Below, in pieces: positions 1 through 5,002 of a DNA stretch of 8,713 nucleotides. Position 1 is the first letter of the stretch, and each line of letters opens with the position of its first letter. The position numbers and the translations under genes were made by a program. Under the pieces are notes generated by a model that did no database searches, had not been told where the DNA came from, and saw only the letters and a program-made list of their open reading frames with translations. The DNA is taken from the NCBI GenBank assembly GCA_029239575.1, contig JARBUP010000110.1, positions 1-8,713 on the forward strand. Direction: 5' to 3'. The stretch comes from Bacillota bacterium. Its GTDB lineage: Bacteria > Bacillota > Clostridia > Tissierellales > Sedimentibacteraceae.

Positions 1-958
1 TTTGTTCTTTATTTTCATTATTAGTATTTATGCCGTACATAGTATATGTCATATTTCTAATTTCATCATTATTTGGTATATAAAAAGATAAACCTTCTAA
101 TAGTGTATCTTCTCCGGGCAATACATTTAAAGAAATATTATCAGTAGAAAACCCAACAAAATTTCCTGCTAAGGAAACTAATTCCTTTATAGAAAAATTA
201 GTTTTTACATTTGAATAAGCTTCTTCTATAACATCAATTAATTTTAAGCTGATTGCTTTTTTTGCAGCTGACTTAATAAATTCCTGCTGTGCTTCTATTC
301 TTCCTAAATCTTGATTAGCATATCCTTTTCTGAACCTTAAAAATTTTAAAGATTGTTCACCATTTAAAACTTGTTCTCCTTCAGGTATATCAATTATTAA
401 AGGTGGATCATCATATGGGTCAGAATATTGCATATGAAATGGAACATTAACTTTTACTCCACCCAATATATCCACACAAGAAACAACTGCTTCATAATCT
501 AATATAATATATTTATTAATTGGTATTCCTAATATATCTTGAACAACTTCTATTAATCCTTCTATACCTAATGAAGAATATGTTGCATTAATTTTTTTTG
601 CATCAGATCTTTCTACTTCTTCTCTCGGACTATATGTATCTCTTGGTATAGATATTAATTCGGCTTTTTTACTTTCCTTATCATAACTTGCAACTAAAAT
701 TGTGTCAGTCCTTTGATCTTCAAGACCAACTACAAGGACATTGATTCTATTACTGTTTTTAGCTATCTTACCTAACTCTGTTGTATAATCAAAATTACTT
801 ACTATTTCGTTTTCATCATTTTCATTTACACTTACACCTTTTACTGTTCCTATAACAGTATCCTCATTTAACAATATGTATCCTAATGCTGTTACACTCA
901 AAACTATAGAAATGAACACTAAAGATGCAAAAAAAATTTTCATAAAATGTTTTATCAT
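1..958 (-). CDS. LytR-CpsA-Psr (LCP) family protein, 3' end cut by window edge
   Basis: Reading leftwards from an ATG at 958-956, an open frame of 319 codons reaches the window edge without a stop, so the C-terminus is missing. LCP proteins are membrane-anchored enzymes that attach teichoic acids or other anionic glycopolymers to peptidoglycan outside the cell. The sequence shows a short basic N-terminus, one membrane segment at about residues 8-30, then an extracellular LCP domain. Visible family blocks are NVLVVGLEDQRTDTILVASY (73-92), LISIPRDTY (101-109), KKINATYSS (121-129), and the arginine-rich block FLRFRKGYANQDLGRIEAQQ (206-225). R83, D85, R106, D107, R208, R210 and R220 are the charged residues expected for pyrophosphate and metal binding. 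The start is supported by AAAGGG at 967-972, 8 nt upstream. An in-frame ATG at codon 6 is less likely because it would shorten the membrane segment. Family assignment is firm; the polymer transferred is unknown. Confidence 0.92.
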   Translation of the reverse strand, partial: MIKHFMKIFFASLVFISIVLSVTALGYILLNEDTVIGTVKGVSVNENDENEIVSNFDYTTELGKIAKNSNRINVLVVGLEDQRTDTILVASYDKESKKAELISIPRDTYSPREEVERSDAKKINATYSSLGIEGLIEVVQDILGIPINKYIILDYEAVVSCVDILGGVKVNVPFHMQYSDPYDDPPLIIDIPEGEQVLNGEQSLKFLRFRKGYANQDLGRIEAQQEFIKSAAKKAISLKLIDVIEEAYSNVKTNFSIKELVSLAGNFVGFSTDNISLNVLPGEDTLLEGLSFYIPNNDEIRNMTYTMYGINTNNENKEQ

Positions 959-1005
959 AACTGTATCCCTTTATATTAATTTAATAATTTAATTTGATTA
1001 CCACC

Positions 1006-1030
1006 CCAAAGTCGTAAAACGAACTTCTGG
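1006..1030 (-). other. hairpin in the leader of the LCP gene
   Basis: CCAAAGTCGT (1006-1015) pairs with ACGAACTTCTGG (1019-1030) around an AAA loop, leaving two single-base bulges (1023 and 1027). It lies about 48 nt upstream of the LCP start codon, inside the transcript expected from the promoters at 1070-1189. No T-tract follows, so it is not a standard terminator. A leader structure or protein-binding site is possible; its function is inferred. Confidence 0.4.
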
Positions 1031-1032
1031 CA

Positions 1033-1047
1033 ACTATAATTTATAGT
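1033..1047. repeat. 15-bp perfect palindrome ACTATAA-T-TTATAGT
   Basis: The arms ACTATAA (1033-1039) and TTATAGT (1041-1047) are exact inverted repeats around one base. It sits in the LCP leader region next to the hairpin at 1006-1030. It could be an operator or simply AT-rich symmetry; its plus strand also contains TATAAT at 1035-1040 without a clear -35. Confidence 0.35.
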
Positions 1048-1069
1048 AAAAATTTGAGTAATCGTTTTT

Positions 1070-1078
1070 ATTATATCA
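1070..1078 (-). promoter_or_regulatory. extended -10 element TGATATAAT, proximal LCP promoter candidate
   Basis: On the minus strand TG-A-TATAAT reads from 1078 to 1070, a perfect extended -10. The -35 position at 17 bp spacing is AAGACT (1098-1093), a poor match that lies inside the hairpin 1083-1100. The start of transcription would be near 1063, giving a leader of about 105 nt. The same 13 bases (TTTATTATATCAT on the plus strand) recur at 1158-1170. Confidence 0.5.
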
Positions 1079-1082
1079 TAAA

Positions 1083-1100
1083 GCAAGACGTAAGTCTTGC
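1083..1100. repeat. perfect hairpin GCAAGAC-GTAA-GTCTTGC
   Basis: Arms 1083-1089 and 1094-1100 are exact inverted repeats of 7 bp with a GTAA loop. The core AAGACGTAAGTCTT (1085-1098) differs by one base from the core of the larger hairpin at 1114-1163. On the minus strand it covers the -35 region of the proximal LCP promoter, so it is placed where an operator could act. It has no downstream T-tract in either direction, so a terminator role is unlikely. Confidence 0.6.
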
Positions 1101-1113
1101 ATCACAACGATTC

Positions 1114-1163
1114 AATAAATATACTGTAAAAAAGACGTTAGTCTTTTTTACAGTATATTTATT
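1114..1163. repeat. 50-nt perfect hairpin with 23-bp arms and GTTA loop
   Basis: Bases 1114-1136 and 1141-1163 are exact reverse complements with no mismatch, around the loop GTTA (1137-1140). The top of the stem contains AAGACGTTAGTCTT (1132-1145), nearly identical to the core of the hairpin at 1083-1100; the two centres are 47 bp apart. The right arm overlaps the -10 box and start site of the distal minus-strand promoter at 1161-1189. It could be an operator, a cruciform, or a terminator-like structure with six T's in either orientation. The symmetry is seen directly; the role is unknown. Confidence 0.7.
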
Positions 1164-1189
1164 ATATCATGCAATTTACCTTATATCAA
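1161..1189 (-). promoter_or_regulatory. distal minus-strand promoter TTGATA-17-TATAAT with extended -10
   Basis: On the minus strand TTGATA (1189-1184) is followed after exactly 17 bp by TATAAT (1166-1161), preceded by TG at 1169-1168. This is a near-consensus housekeeping promoter. Transcription would start at about 1154, inside the right arm of the 23-bp hairpin, and head toward the LCP gene. It shares its -10 region with the proximal candidate through a 13-bp direct repeat. Confidence 0.6.
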
Positions 1190-1190
1190 A

Positions 1191-1354
1191 TTATTTATTA
1201 GCAAATTTTGCATTATTTATTTATAAATATTCACTTTTTATTGTAACAATCCATCATGAAAAACATTTGCTTTTTTCCTCATATCATTTTTTACGTTTAA
1301 ATAACAATGAAAGTTTGTTAGAAAAAAATTTTCAACTTTCTTAATAAATATGTA
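1191..1354. other. AT-rich intergenic spacer, no gene seen
   Basis: This stretch lies between the divergent LCP promoters and the first cold-shock promoter. It can be read as an open frame on the plus strand from about 1054, but that frame runs through both hairpins, has no ribosome binding site, and its product resembles translated AT-rich DNA (rich in Y, F, L, N, I). I see only a minor palindrome, ATTGT-A-ACAAT (1240-1250), and no RNA gene. Confidence 0.5.
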
Positions 1355-1383
1355 TTGATTTTTTGCCAAAAAACTGTTACAAT
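1355..1383 (+). promoter_or_regulatory. promoter of first cold-shock gene, TTGATT-17-TACAAT
   Basis: TTGATT (1355-1360) and TACAAT (1378-1383) are separated by 17 bp, with TG at 1375-1376 making an extended -10 (TGTTACAAT). Transcription from about 1390 would give a leader of about 30 nt. That is far shorter than the roughly 160-nt cold-box leader of E. coli cspA, so control by that type of long leader is not suggested here. Confidence 0.6.
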
Positions 1384-1405
1384 CAAAGTATCTTTTTTAA
1401 ATATT

Positions 1406-1410
1406 GGAGG
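1406..1410 (+). promoter_or_regulatory. GGAGG ribosome binding site that fixes the first csp start
   Basis: GGAGG ends 9 nt before the ATG at 1420. The frame is open further upstream to an ATG at 1363, but that codon overlaps the promoter and has no Shine-Dalgarno sequence. The same block, TTGGAGGATTTT followed by AATGAAAACAGG, recurs before the second csp gene with a spacing of 6 nt. Confidence 0.8.
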
Positions 1411-1419
1411 ATTTTTTTA

Positions 1420-1620
1420 ATGAAAACAGGTACAGTTAAATGGTTTGATTCTAAAAAAGGCTTTGGATTTATTTCTGGCGATGATGGGAAAGACGTTTTC
1501 GTACATTTCTCTGCAATTGTTTCTGAAGGATTCAAAACATTAGAAGAAGGTCAAAAAGTAAACTTTGACATCACAGAAGGCCAAAAAGGACCTCAAGCTA
1601 GCAACGTTACTGTAGCGTAG
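1420..1620 (+). CDS. cold-shock protein (CspA family), first tandem copy
   Basis: This 66-residue protein is a single cold-shock domain, an OB-fold that binds single-stranded RNA and DNA in the cytoplasm and acts as an RNA chaperone. It has the standard family length. RNP1 is KGFGFI (13-18) and RNP2 is VFVHF (26-30), with the aromatic residues W8, F15, F17, F27, H29 and F30 used for base stacking. The start at 1420 follows GGAGG at 1406-1410 and gives the family-typical MKTGTVKWF N-terminus; a 19-residue upstream extension is rejected. It has its own promoter at 1355-1383. No terminator is visible between it and the next gene, so read-through into the second copy is possible. It differs from that copy at 13 of 66 residues, mainly in the C-terminal half. 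Whether it is cold-induced cannot be told from the sequence. Confidence 0.96.
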   Translation: MKTGTVKWFDSKKGFGFISGDDGKDVFVHFSAIVSEGFKTLEEGQKVNFDITEGQKGPQASNVTVA

Positions 1621-1668
1621 TAGTATATGTTTAGAGAAATAATACATTTTAATATAGATTTTAATTAA

Positions 1669-1677
1669 TGTTATATT
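1669..1677 (+). promoter_or_regulatory. possible promoter of second cold-shock gene (extended -10 TGTTATATT)
   Basis: TG-T-TATATT at 1669-1677 resembles the extended -10 of the first csp gene, but the -35 position at 17 bp holds only TTAATA (1649-1654). Transcription from about 1684 would give a leader of about 75 nt containing the hairpin at 1701-1724. The weak -35 keeps confidence low. Confidence 0.35.
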
Positions 1678-1700
1678 AATATTGCGTATTTCATGGACAC

Positions 1701-1724
1701 TAAGCTCTAATTATTAGTTGCTTA
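1701..1724 (+). other. hairpin in the leader of the second cold-shock gene
   Basis: TAAGC (1701-1705) pairs with GCTTA (1720-1724), and CTAA (1707-1710) pairs with TTAG (1714-1717), with a small internal loop between them. It lies 35 nt before the second csp start and is followed by an A-rich stretch rather than a T-tract. A terminator for the first copy is therefore unlikely. A temperature-sensitive leader element is conceivable but unproven. Confidence 0.35.
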
Positions 1725-1758
1725 TAAAAAAACTTTTAAAAAAATTTGGAGGATTTTA

Positions 1759-1959
1759 ATGAAAACAGGTACAGTTAAGTGGTTTGATTCAGCAAAAGGA
1801 TTTGGTTTTATCTCAAGTGATGAAGGAAAAGATGTATTCGTTCATTTTACAGCAATCGTTTCTAACGGTTTCAAAACTTTAGAAGAAGGCCAAAAAGTTA
1901 AATTCGAAGTTGTTGAAGGAACTCGTGGTCCTCAAGCAGCAAACGTAACTTTAGCTTAA
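1759..1959 (+). CDS. cold-shock protein (CspA family), second tandem copy
   Basis: A second 66-residue single cold-shock domain protein, 53 of 66 residues identical to the copy 138 bp upstream. It keeps every nucleic-acid contact motif: W8, KGFGFI (13-18) and VFVHF (26-30). The differences are mostly conservative, but T55-R56 replaces Q55-K56 and K48 replaces N48, which slightly changes surface charge. GGAGG at 1748-1752 lies 6 nt before the ATG. The ribosome binding site and first codons match the upstream copy almost base for base while later codons diverge at silent positions, which suggests an old duplication with a constrained translation-start region. A strong hairpin terminator follows at 2006-2037. 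Role as RNA chaperone is by family; which copy serves cold and which serves normal growth is unknown. Confidence 0.96.
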   Translation: MKTGTVKWFDSAKGFGFISSDEGKDVFVHFTAIVSNGFKTLEEGQKVKFEVVEGTRGPQAANVTLA

Positions 1960-1982
1960 TAATTATTATATTGTTGAATATT

Positions 1983-1995
1983 ATGCCTCTGGCAT
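1983..1995 (+). other. small hairpin ATGCC-TCT-GGCAT after the second csp
   Basis: A perfect 5-bp stem with a TCT loop starts 24 nt after the csp stop codon and 10 nt before the terminator stem. It has no T-tract. It may protect the mRNA 3' end or be chance symmetry. Confidence 0.3.
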
Positions 1996-2005
1996 GACCA
2001 TACAT

Positions 2006-2037
2006 AAAAAGCGCACATTTATAAATGTACGCTTTTT
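2006..2037. terminator. bidirectional intrinsic terminator between csp and rbsK
   Basis: AAAAAGCG (2006-2013) pairs with CGCTTTTT (2030-2037), and ACATT (2015-2019) pairs with AATGT (2024-2028), with one C-A mismatch at 2014/2029 and a four-base loop. The T-run on the plus strand ends the cold-shock transcript. The A-run at the left becomes a T-run on the minus strand and lies 7 nt beyond the rbsK stop codon, so it can end the nucleoside operon too. Convergent genes on both sides fit this dual use. Confidence 0.85.
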
Positions 2038-2044
2038 CATTTTA

Positions 2045-2929
2045 TTATTTTAAATTATTTAACTCTTCTATTGTAGGCATGCCGCTTTGTGCTCCTAATT
2101 TTGTAGTAGATAATGCTGCTGCTTTATTAGCAAATGAAATTGCATCCGGTAACATTTTGCCATTTACTAATGCTGTTGCTAAAGAGCCACAGAATGTATC
2201 CCCTGCACCAGTTGTATCAACAACATCAATTTTAAAAGCAGGAAAAGTTTTTATTTCTTCATCAAAATATTTAACACCTTCTGAACCCATTGTAACTATA
2301 ATTTTATTAGGATATTGCTTTAACAACGCCTCTATTTCATCTTCAGATTTTTTTCCTAAAATAATTTTTATTTCATGTTCATTTGGCGTTATATATGTTG
2401 AATTTTCTATTAGACTTTCACTTAATCTTTTAGCTGGAGCAGGATTTAACAATACTTTCACATTGTTTTTCTTACATAATTCTGCTGTATATTCAACTAT
2501 TTCAATAGGAATTTCTAATTGTAATAATACAATATCAGCCGATAAAATTACTTCTTTATGTTTATCTATCATAGCCTTAGTTATTTTATAATTTGAGCCA
2601 GGTATAACTATGATGCTGTTATCTTCTTCTGCTACAACTATATTAGCAACTCCTGTTGGTACATCAGATATCACTTCTACACAATCCGTATTAACATTAT
2701 ATTTATTAAAATTATCTATAGAAAATTCTCCGTTCGAATCTTTTCCTACACACCCAACCATAAATGACTCTGCTCCCAATTTGCTTGCTGCTACAGCTTG
2801 ATTAGCCCCTTTGCCACCAGGTATAATTGAAAAACTTTCGCCAAGTACGGTTTCACCTGCTTTTGGTCTTATACTTGAAGTAAAAACCATGTCAGCATTA
2901 ATGCTTCCTACAACAACTATTTTTCCCAT
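2045..2929 (-). CDS. rbsK: ribokinase (PfkB family)
   Basis: This 294-residue protein phosphorylates D-ribose with ATP to give ribose 5-phosphate in the cytoplasm. It carries the ribokinase sugar-binding block at the N-terminus (NADMV near 11-15), the first PfkB signature as PGGKGANQA (37-45), NPAPA (162-166), TPNE (181-184) for the phosphate/Mg site, GSEGV (215-219), and the second signature DTTGAGDTF (238-246) with catalytic base D244. Length is close to E. coli RbsK (309). The ATG lies 2 nt after the nucleoside hydrolase stop codon, and the ribosome binding site GAGAGG is inside the end of that gene, so the two are translationally linked. The context is ribose released by the hydrolase rather than ribose imported by an RbsABC system. 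Other PfkB sugar kinases, such as a deoxyribokinase, are possible but the motifs fit ribokinase best. The bidirectional terminator follows. Confidence 0.93.
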   Translation of the reverse strand: MGKIVVVGSINADMVFTSSIRPKAGETVLGESFSIIPGGKGANQAVAASKLGAESFMVGCVGKDSNGEFSIDNFNKYNVNTDCVEVISDVPTGVANIVVAEEDNSIIVIPGSNYKITKAMIDKHKEVILSADIVLLQLEIPIEIVEYTAELCKKNNVKVLLNPAPAKRLSESLIENSTYITPNEHEIKIILGKKSEDEIEALLKQYPNKIIVTMGSEGVKYFDEEIKTFPAFKIDVVDTTGAGDTFCGSLATALVNGKMLPDAISFANKAAALSTTKLGAQSGMPTIEELNNLK

Positions 2930-2931
2930 AC

Positions 2932-3882
2932 TTACCTCTCAAACATTCTATCTAATTTATATATATATTCTATAAGTAGTTCTTTAAATTTTTCTGAATT
3001 AACTTGAAGTAATACTTTTGGATATGATTCATCATATGTTACCCAATCTCTAACATCTGTAACTGTGTTTCCTCTGCTAAGACCCTCTGAGCAATCCACT
3101 TTTACTTCCATGTGTTTATATTCATAAATTTCAGGATGAATTAAATACATTATACTGCAAGCATCATGTATTGGTGCAAATGTTCCACCGTTAACATGAT
3201 CTCCTTTTAAATAAAAATCCAATATTTCTCCAACCATATGGGAAACAGCGCCCTGGCTATTTAGTAAATTACTAATATCATTTTTGTCCAATCCTGTTTG
3301 ATGTGTAATATTTAAGCCACTCATTACTATTGGTATATTTGAATCAAAAACAATTCTTGCAGCTTCTGGGTCAGCCCAAACATTAAATTCTGCACATGAA
3401 GTTCTGTTTCCACCAATAGTTGCACCTCCCATAATAGATAATAGTTCAATTTTATCCACTACTTCAGGGAATGTTTTTATTAAAAGAGCTATATTTGTTA
3501 AAGGCCCGATTGGAACTAAAGTAACTTTTCCATCAGCATTTATAATAGTATCTCTTAAAAATGTTATAGCATTATTAGAATAAAGAGAAAATTTTGAAGG
3601 TGGTAATTCATAATTTCCCATGCCAGTATCACCATGAACATATTTAGCAACAGTTTTCTCCCTTATTAAGGGACATTTAGAACCCTGCGCAACTTTTATA
3701 TTTTTATCAAAAAAAGAAACTAATTTCAATGCATTGTTTGTTACTTTCTCAATACTTTGATTTCCTGCAACAGTGCTTATACCCAAAATGTTTAATTTAT
3801 CTTCATTTGCAATAGCAAGAGAAATTGCTATTACATCATCAATTCCTGGATCACAGTCAATAATTATATTTCTCTTATTCAT
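2932..3882 (-). CDS. inosine/uridine-preferring nucleoside hydrolase (IunH/Rih family)
   Basis: This 316-residue cytoplasmic enzyme is predicted to cut the N-glycosidic bond of ribonucleosides to give free base and ribose. It has the family's calcium-binding start DCDPGIDD (9-16), then VHGDTGMGN (82-90), PIGPLTN (124-130), MGGA (151-154), the ribose-contacting stretch EFNVWADPEAA (165-175), and the C-terminal HD pair (H239-D240) that matches the catalytic His and the last Ca ligand. Length is normal for the family (about 310-330). The ATG at 3882 follows AAGAGG with 8 nt spacing. The adjacent ribokinase gene would consume the ribose made here, and the upstream transporter would supply the nucleoside. 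H239 suggests a IunH/RihA/RihB-type active site, but base preference (purine, pyrimidine or both) cannot be settled from sequence. Confidence 0.93.
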   Translation of the reverse strand: MNKRNIIIDCDPGIDDVIAISLAIANEDKLNILGISTVAGNQSIEKVTNNALKLVSFFDKNIKVAQGSKCPLIREKTVAKYVHGDTGMGNYELPPSKFSLYSNNAITFLRDTIINADGKVTLVPIGPLTNIALLIKTFPEVVDKIELLSIMGGATIGGNRTSCAEFNVWADPEAARIVFDSNIPIVMSGLNITHQTGLDKNDISNLLNSQGAVSHMVGEILDFYLKGDHVNGGTFAPIHDACSIMYLIHPEIYEYKHMEVKVDCSEGLSRGNTVTDVRDWVTYDESYPKVLLQVNSEKFKELLIEYIYKLDRMFER

Positions 3883-3913
3883 TTGTTTATCCTCTTTCTG
3901 TAAGTATTTAAAA

Positions 3914-3938
3914 ATTAAAGCAACTTCAGCTGCTTAAT
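3914..3938 (-). other. leader hairpin or weak terminator before the nucleoside hydrolase
   Basis: On the minus strand ATTAAGCA (3938-3931) pairs with TGCTTTAAT (3922-3914) with one bulged base and an eight-base loop, followed by a short T-run (TTTT and an A-rich tail). It lies 31 nt upstream of the hydrolase start and 139 nt past the last permease gene. It could cut down read-through from the transporter genes or act as a leader structure; the stem and T-run are too weak for a firm terminator call. Confidence 0.35.
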
Positions 3939-3984
3939 AATTTTTAGTTTTATATATTATGATATATCTTAATTAGTTAATTTT

Positions 3985-4066
3985 CTTCGCCTTGTCATCC
4001 TGCGCAAAAGCGAAGGATCTTATAATCTCAACATTTTTAAATTCTTCGCTCACGCTCAGAATGACA
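3985..4066. repeat. palindromic intergenic repeat with TGTCATYCTG ends
   Basis: The outer arms start TGTCATCCTG (from 3993) and, on the other strand, TGTCATTCTG (from 4066). Over 26 bases they match at 20 positions, including AGCGAAG at the inner side. CTTCGC (3985-3990) also pairs with GCGAAG (4010-4015) as an inner hairpin, and CTTCGC recurs at 4044-4049. It is more GC-rich than its surroundings. From memory, intergenic elements of the form TGTCATTCTGAGCG...GCGAAG recur widely in Clostridia and other bacteria as dispersed palindromes. It carries no gene and lies between the last permease and the nucleoside hydrolase. Confidence 0.65.
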
Positions 4067-4077
4067 TTTTATAATTT

Positions 4078-5001
4078 TTATTTTTCATTTAATTTCTGAT
4101 TTTTTTTCATTAAACGATAGCTGTAAATTCCTAAACCAACAAGTGTAGTTATATATGGAAGCATTTGAATTATTTCATATGGTAAAGTTGAACCCATTTG
4201 TAATATATTTGCTAATGCTTGAGCGGCACCAAATAATAAAGATACCAGAAATCCTCCAACAGGAGTATTGCCTCCCATAGAACTTGCAGCTAAAGCAATA
4301 AAACCTCTACCTGCCGACATATCTTTTGTAAAGTAAGTCATATATCCACCTGAAAGAAAAAAACCTCCCATGGATGCTAAAACACCGCTTATGATTAAAG
4401 CTATGTATTGTATTTTTTTAGAACTGATTCCTACTGACTCAGCCGCATCTTTATTTTCTCCAACTGCACGAATCCTTAATCCAAGAGGAGTTTTATATAA
4501 AAATATATGTGCAATAAATACTGTTATTAAACCTAAGTATGTTAAAATATTTTGATTAGAAATAACTGCACCTAAATACGGAATATTTTCAATTACTGGT
4601 AAAGTTATTCTTGGTAAAGCAATAGATTGAATGGATGAAGAAACACCACGGTCCCCTGATACAATAAGTAAAATAAACACTGTTGCGCCGCTTGCTATTA
4701 AGTTTATAGCAATTGCTGCGAGAATTTCATCTGTTTTTAGTTTTAAAACGAAAAATGCAAGTATAAAACCAATAAAACCACCAATAACCATGGTCATTAA
4801 AAGTCCAAGCCATGCGCTGTTAAAAGCTGAAGAAAATATTACACCAAACAAAGCTGCAAAAAGCATCATACCTTCTAAAGCCATATTTGTTATACCAGAT
4901 TTCGAAGCTATACTCGATGCAATTGTAGCGAAAAGTATTGGTGTTGTAGCCCTAAGTGTTGCATTTAAAAATTCTGGTGATAAAAGAGCATTTAATATCA
5001 T
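4078..5001 (-). CDS. nucleoside ABC transporter permease, NupQ/YufQ-like
   Basis: A 307-residue hydrophobic inner-membrane protein of the BPD_transp_2 family, with about 8-10 membrane segments between residues 15 and 295. Family blocks seen are SGITNMALEGMML (35-47) after the first helix, the cytoplasmic coupling loop TPLGLRIRAVGENKDAAESV (171-190) that meets the ATPase, and AGRGFIALAA (230-239) before the last helices. The tail is short and lysine-rich (299-307). It is the second, shorter permease of the pair; with the gene just upstream it should form the heterodimeric channel for nucleosides. Its ATG is one base past that gene's stop codon, and its ribosome binding site GGAGG (5011-5015) lies inside the upstream coding region, so expression is coupled. 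B. subtilis YufQ (NupQ) is the nearest named counterpart I recognise. Substrate is inferred from the BMP-type layout and the neighbouring nucleoside hydrolase and ribokinase. Confidence 0.9.
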   Translation of the reverse strand: MILNALLSPEFLNATLRATTPILFATIASSIASKSGITNMALEGMMLFAALFGVIFSSAFNSAWLGLLMTMVIGGFIGFILAFFVLKLKTDEILAAIAINLIASGATVFILLIVSGDRGVSSSIQSIALPRITLPVIENIPYLGAVISNQNILTYLGLITVFIAHIFLYKTPLGLRIRAVGENKDAAESVGISSKKIQYIALIISGVLASMGGFFLSGGYMTYFTKDMSAGRGFIALAASSMGGNTPVGGFLVSLLFGAAQALANILQMGSTLPYEIIQMLPYITTLVGLGIYSYRLMKKNQKLNEK

Positions 5002-5002
5002 A

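Noticed and set aside
1054..1344. Open frame for a 96-residue protein on the plus strand
   Set aside because: It passes through both perfect hairpins, lacks a ribosome binding site, and encodes a low-complexity aromatic and leucine-rich sequence with no family signature. The region is better explained as promoters and palindromes.
1363..1419. Nineteen-residue N-terminal extension of the first cold-shock protein
   Set aside because: The upstream ATG overlaps the -35/-10 region and has no Shine-Dalgarno sequence, while the ATG at 1420 has GGAGG and gives the normal family N-terminus and length.
2025..2591. Plus-strand open frame of 188 residues opposite rbsK
   Set aside because: It is antisense to a clear ribokinase gene, starts inside the terminator hairpin and shows no recognisable domain. 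Other plus-strand frames opposite the transporter genes were rejected for the same reason.
3940..3985. Promoter for the nucleoside hydrolase on the minus strand
   Set aside because: The AT-rich stretch offers several TATAAT-like strings, but none has a convincing -35 at 16-18 bp, so no call is made.
3985..4066. CRISPR repeat or small structured RNA
   Set aside because: There is only one unit, with inverted rather than regularly spaced direct repeats and no spacers. The organisation fits an intergenic palindrome better.
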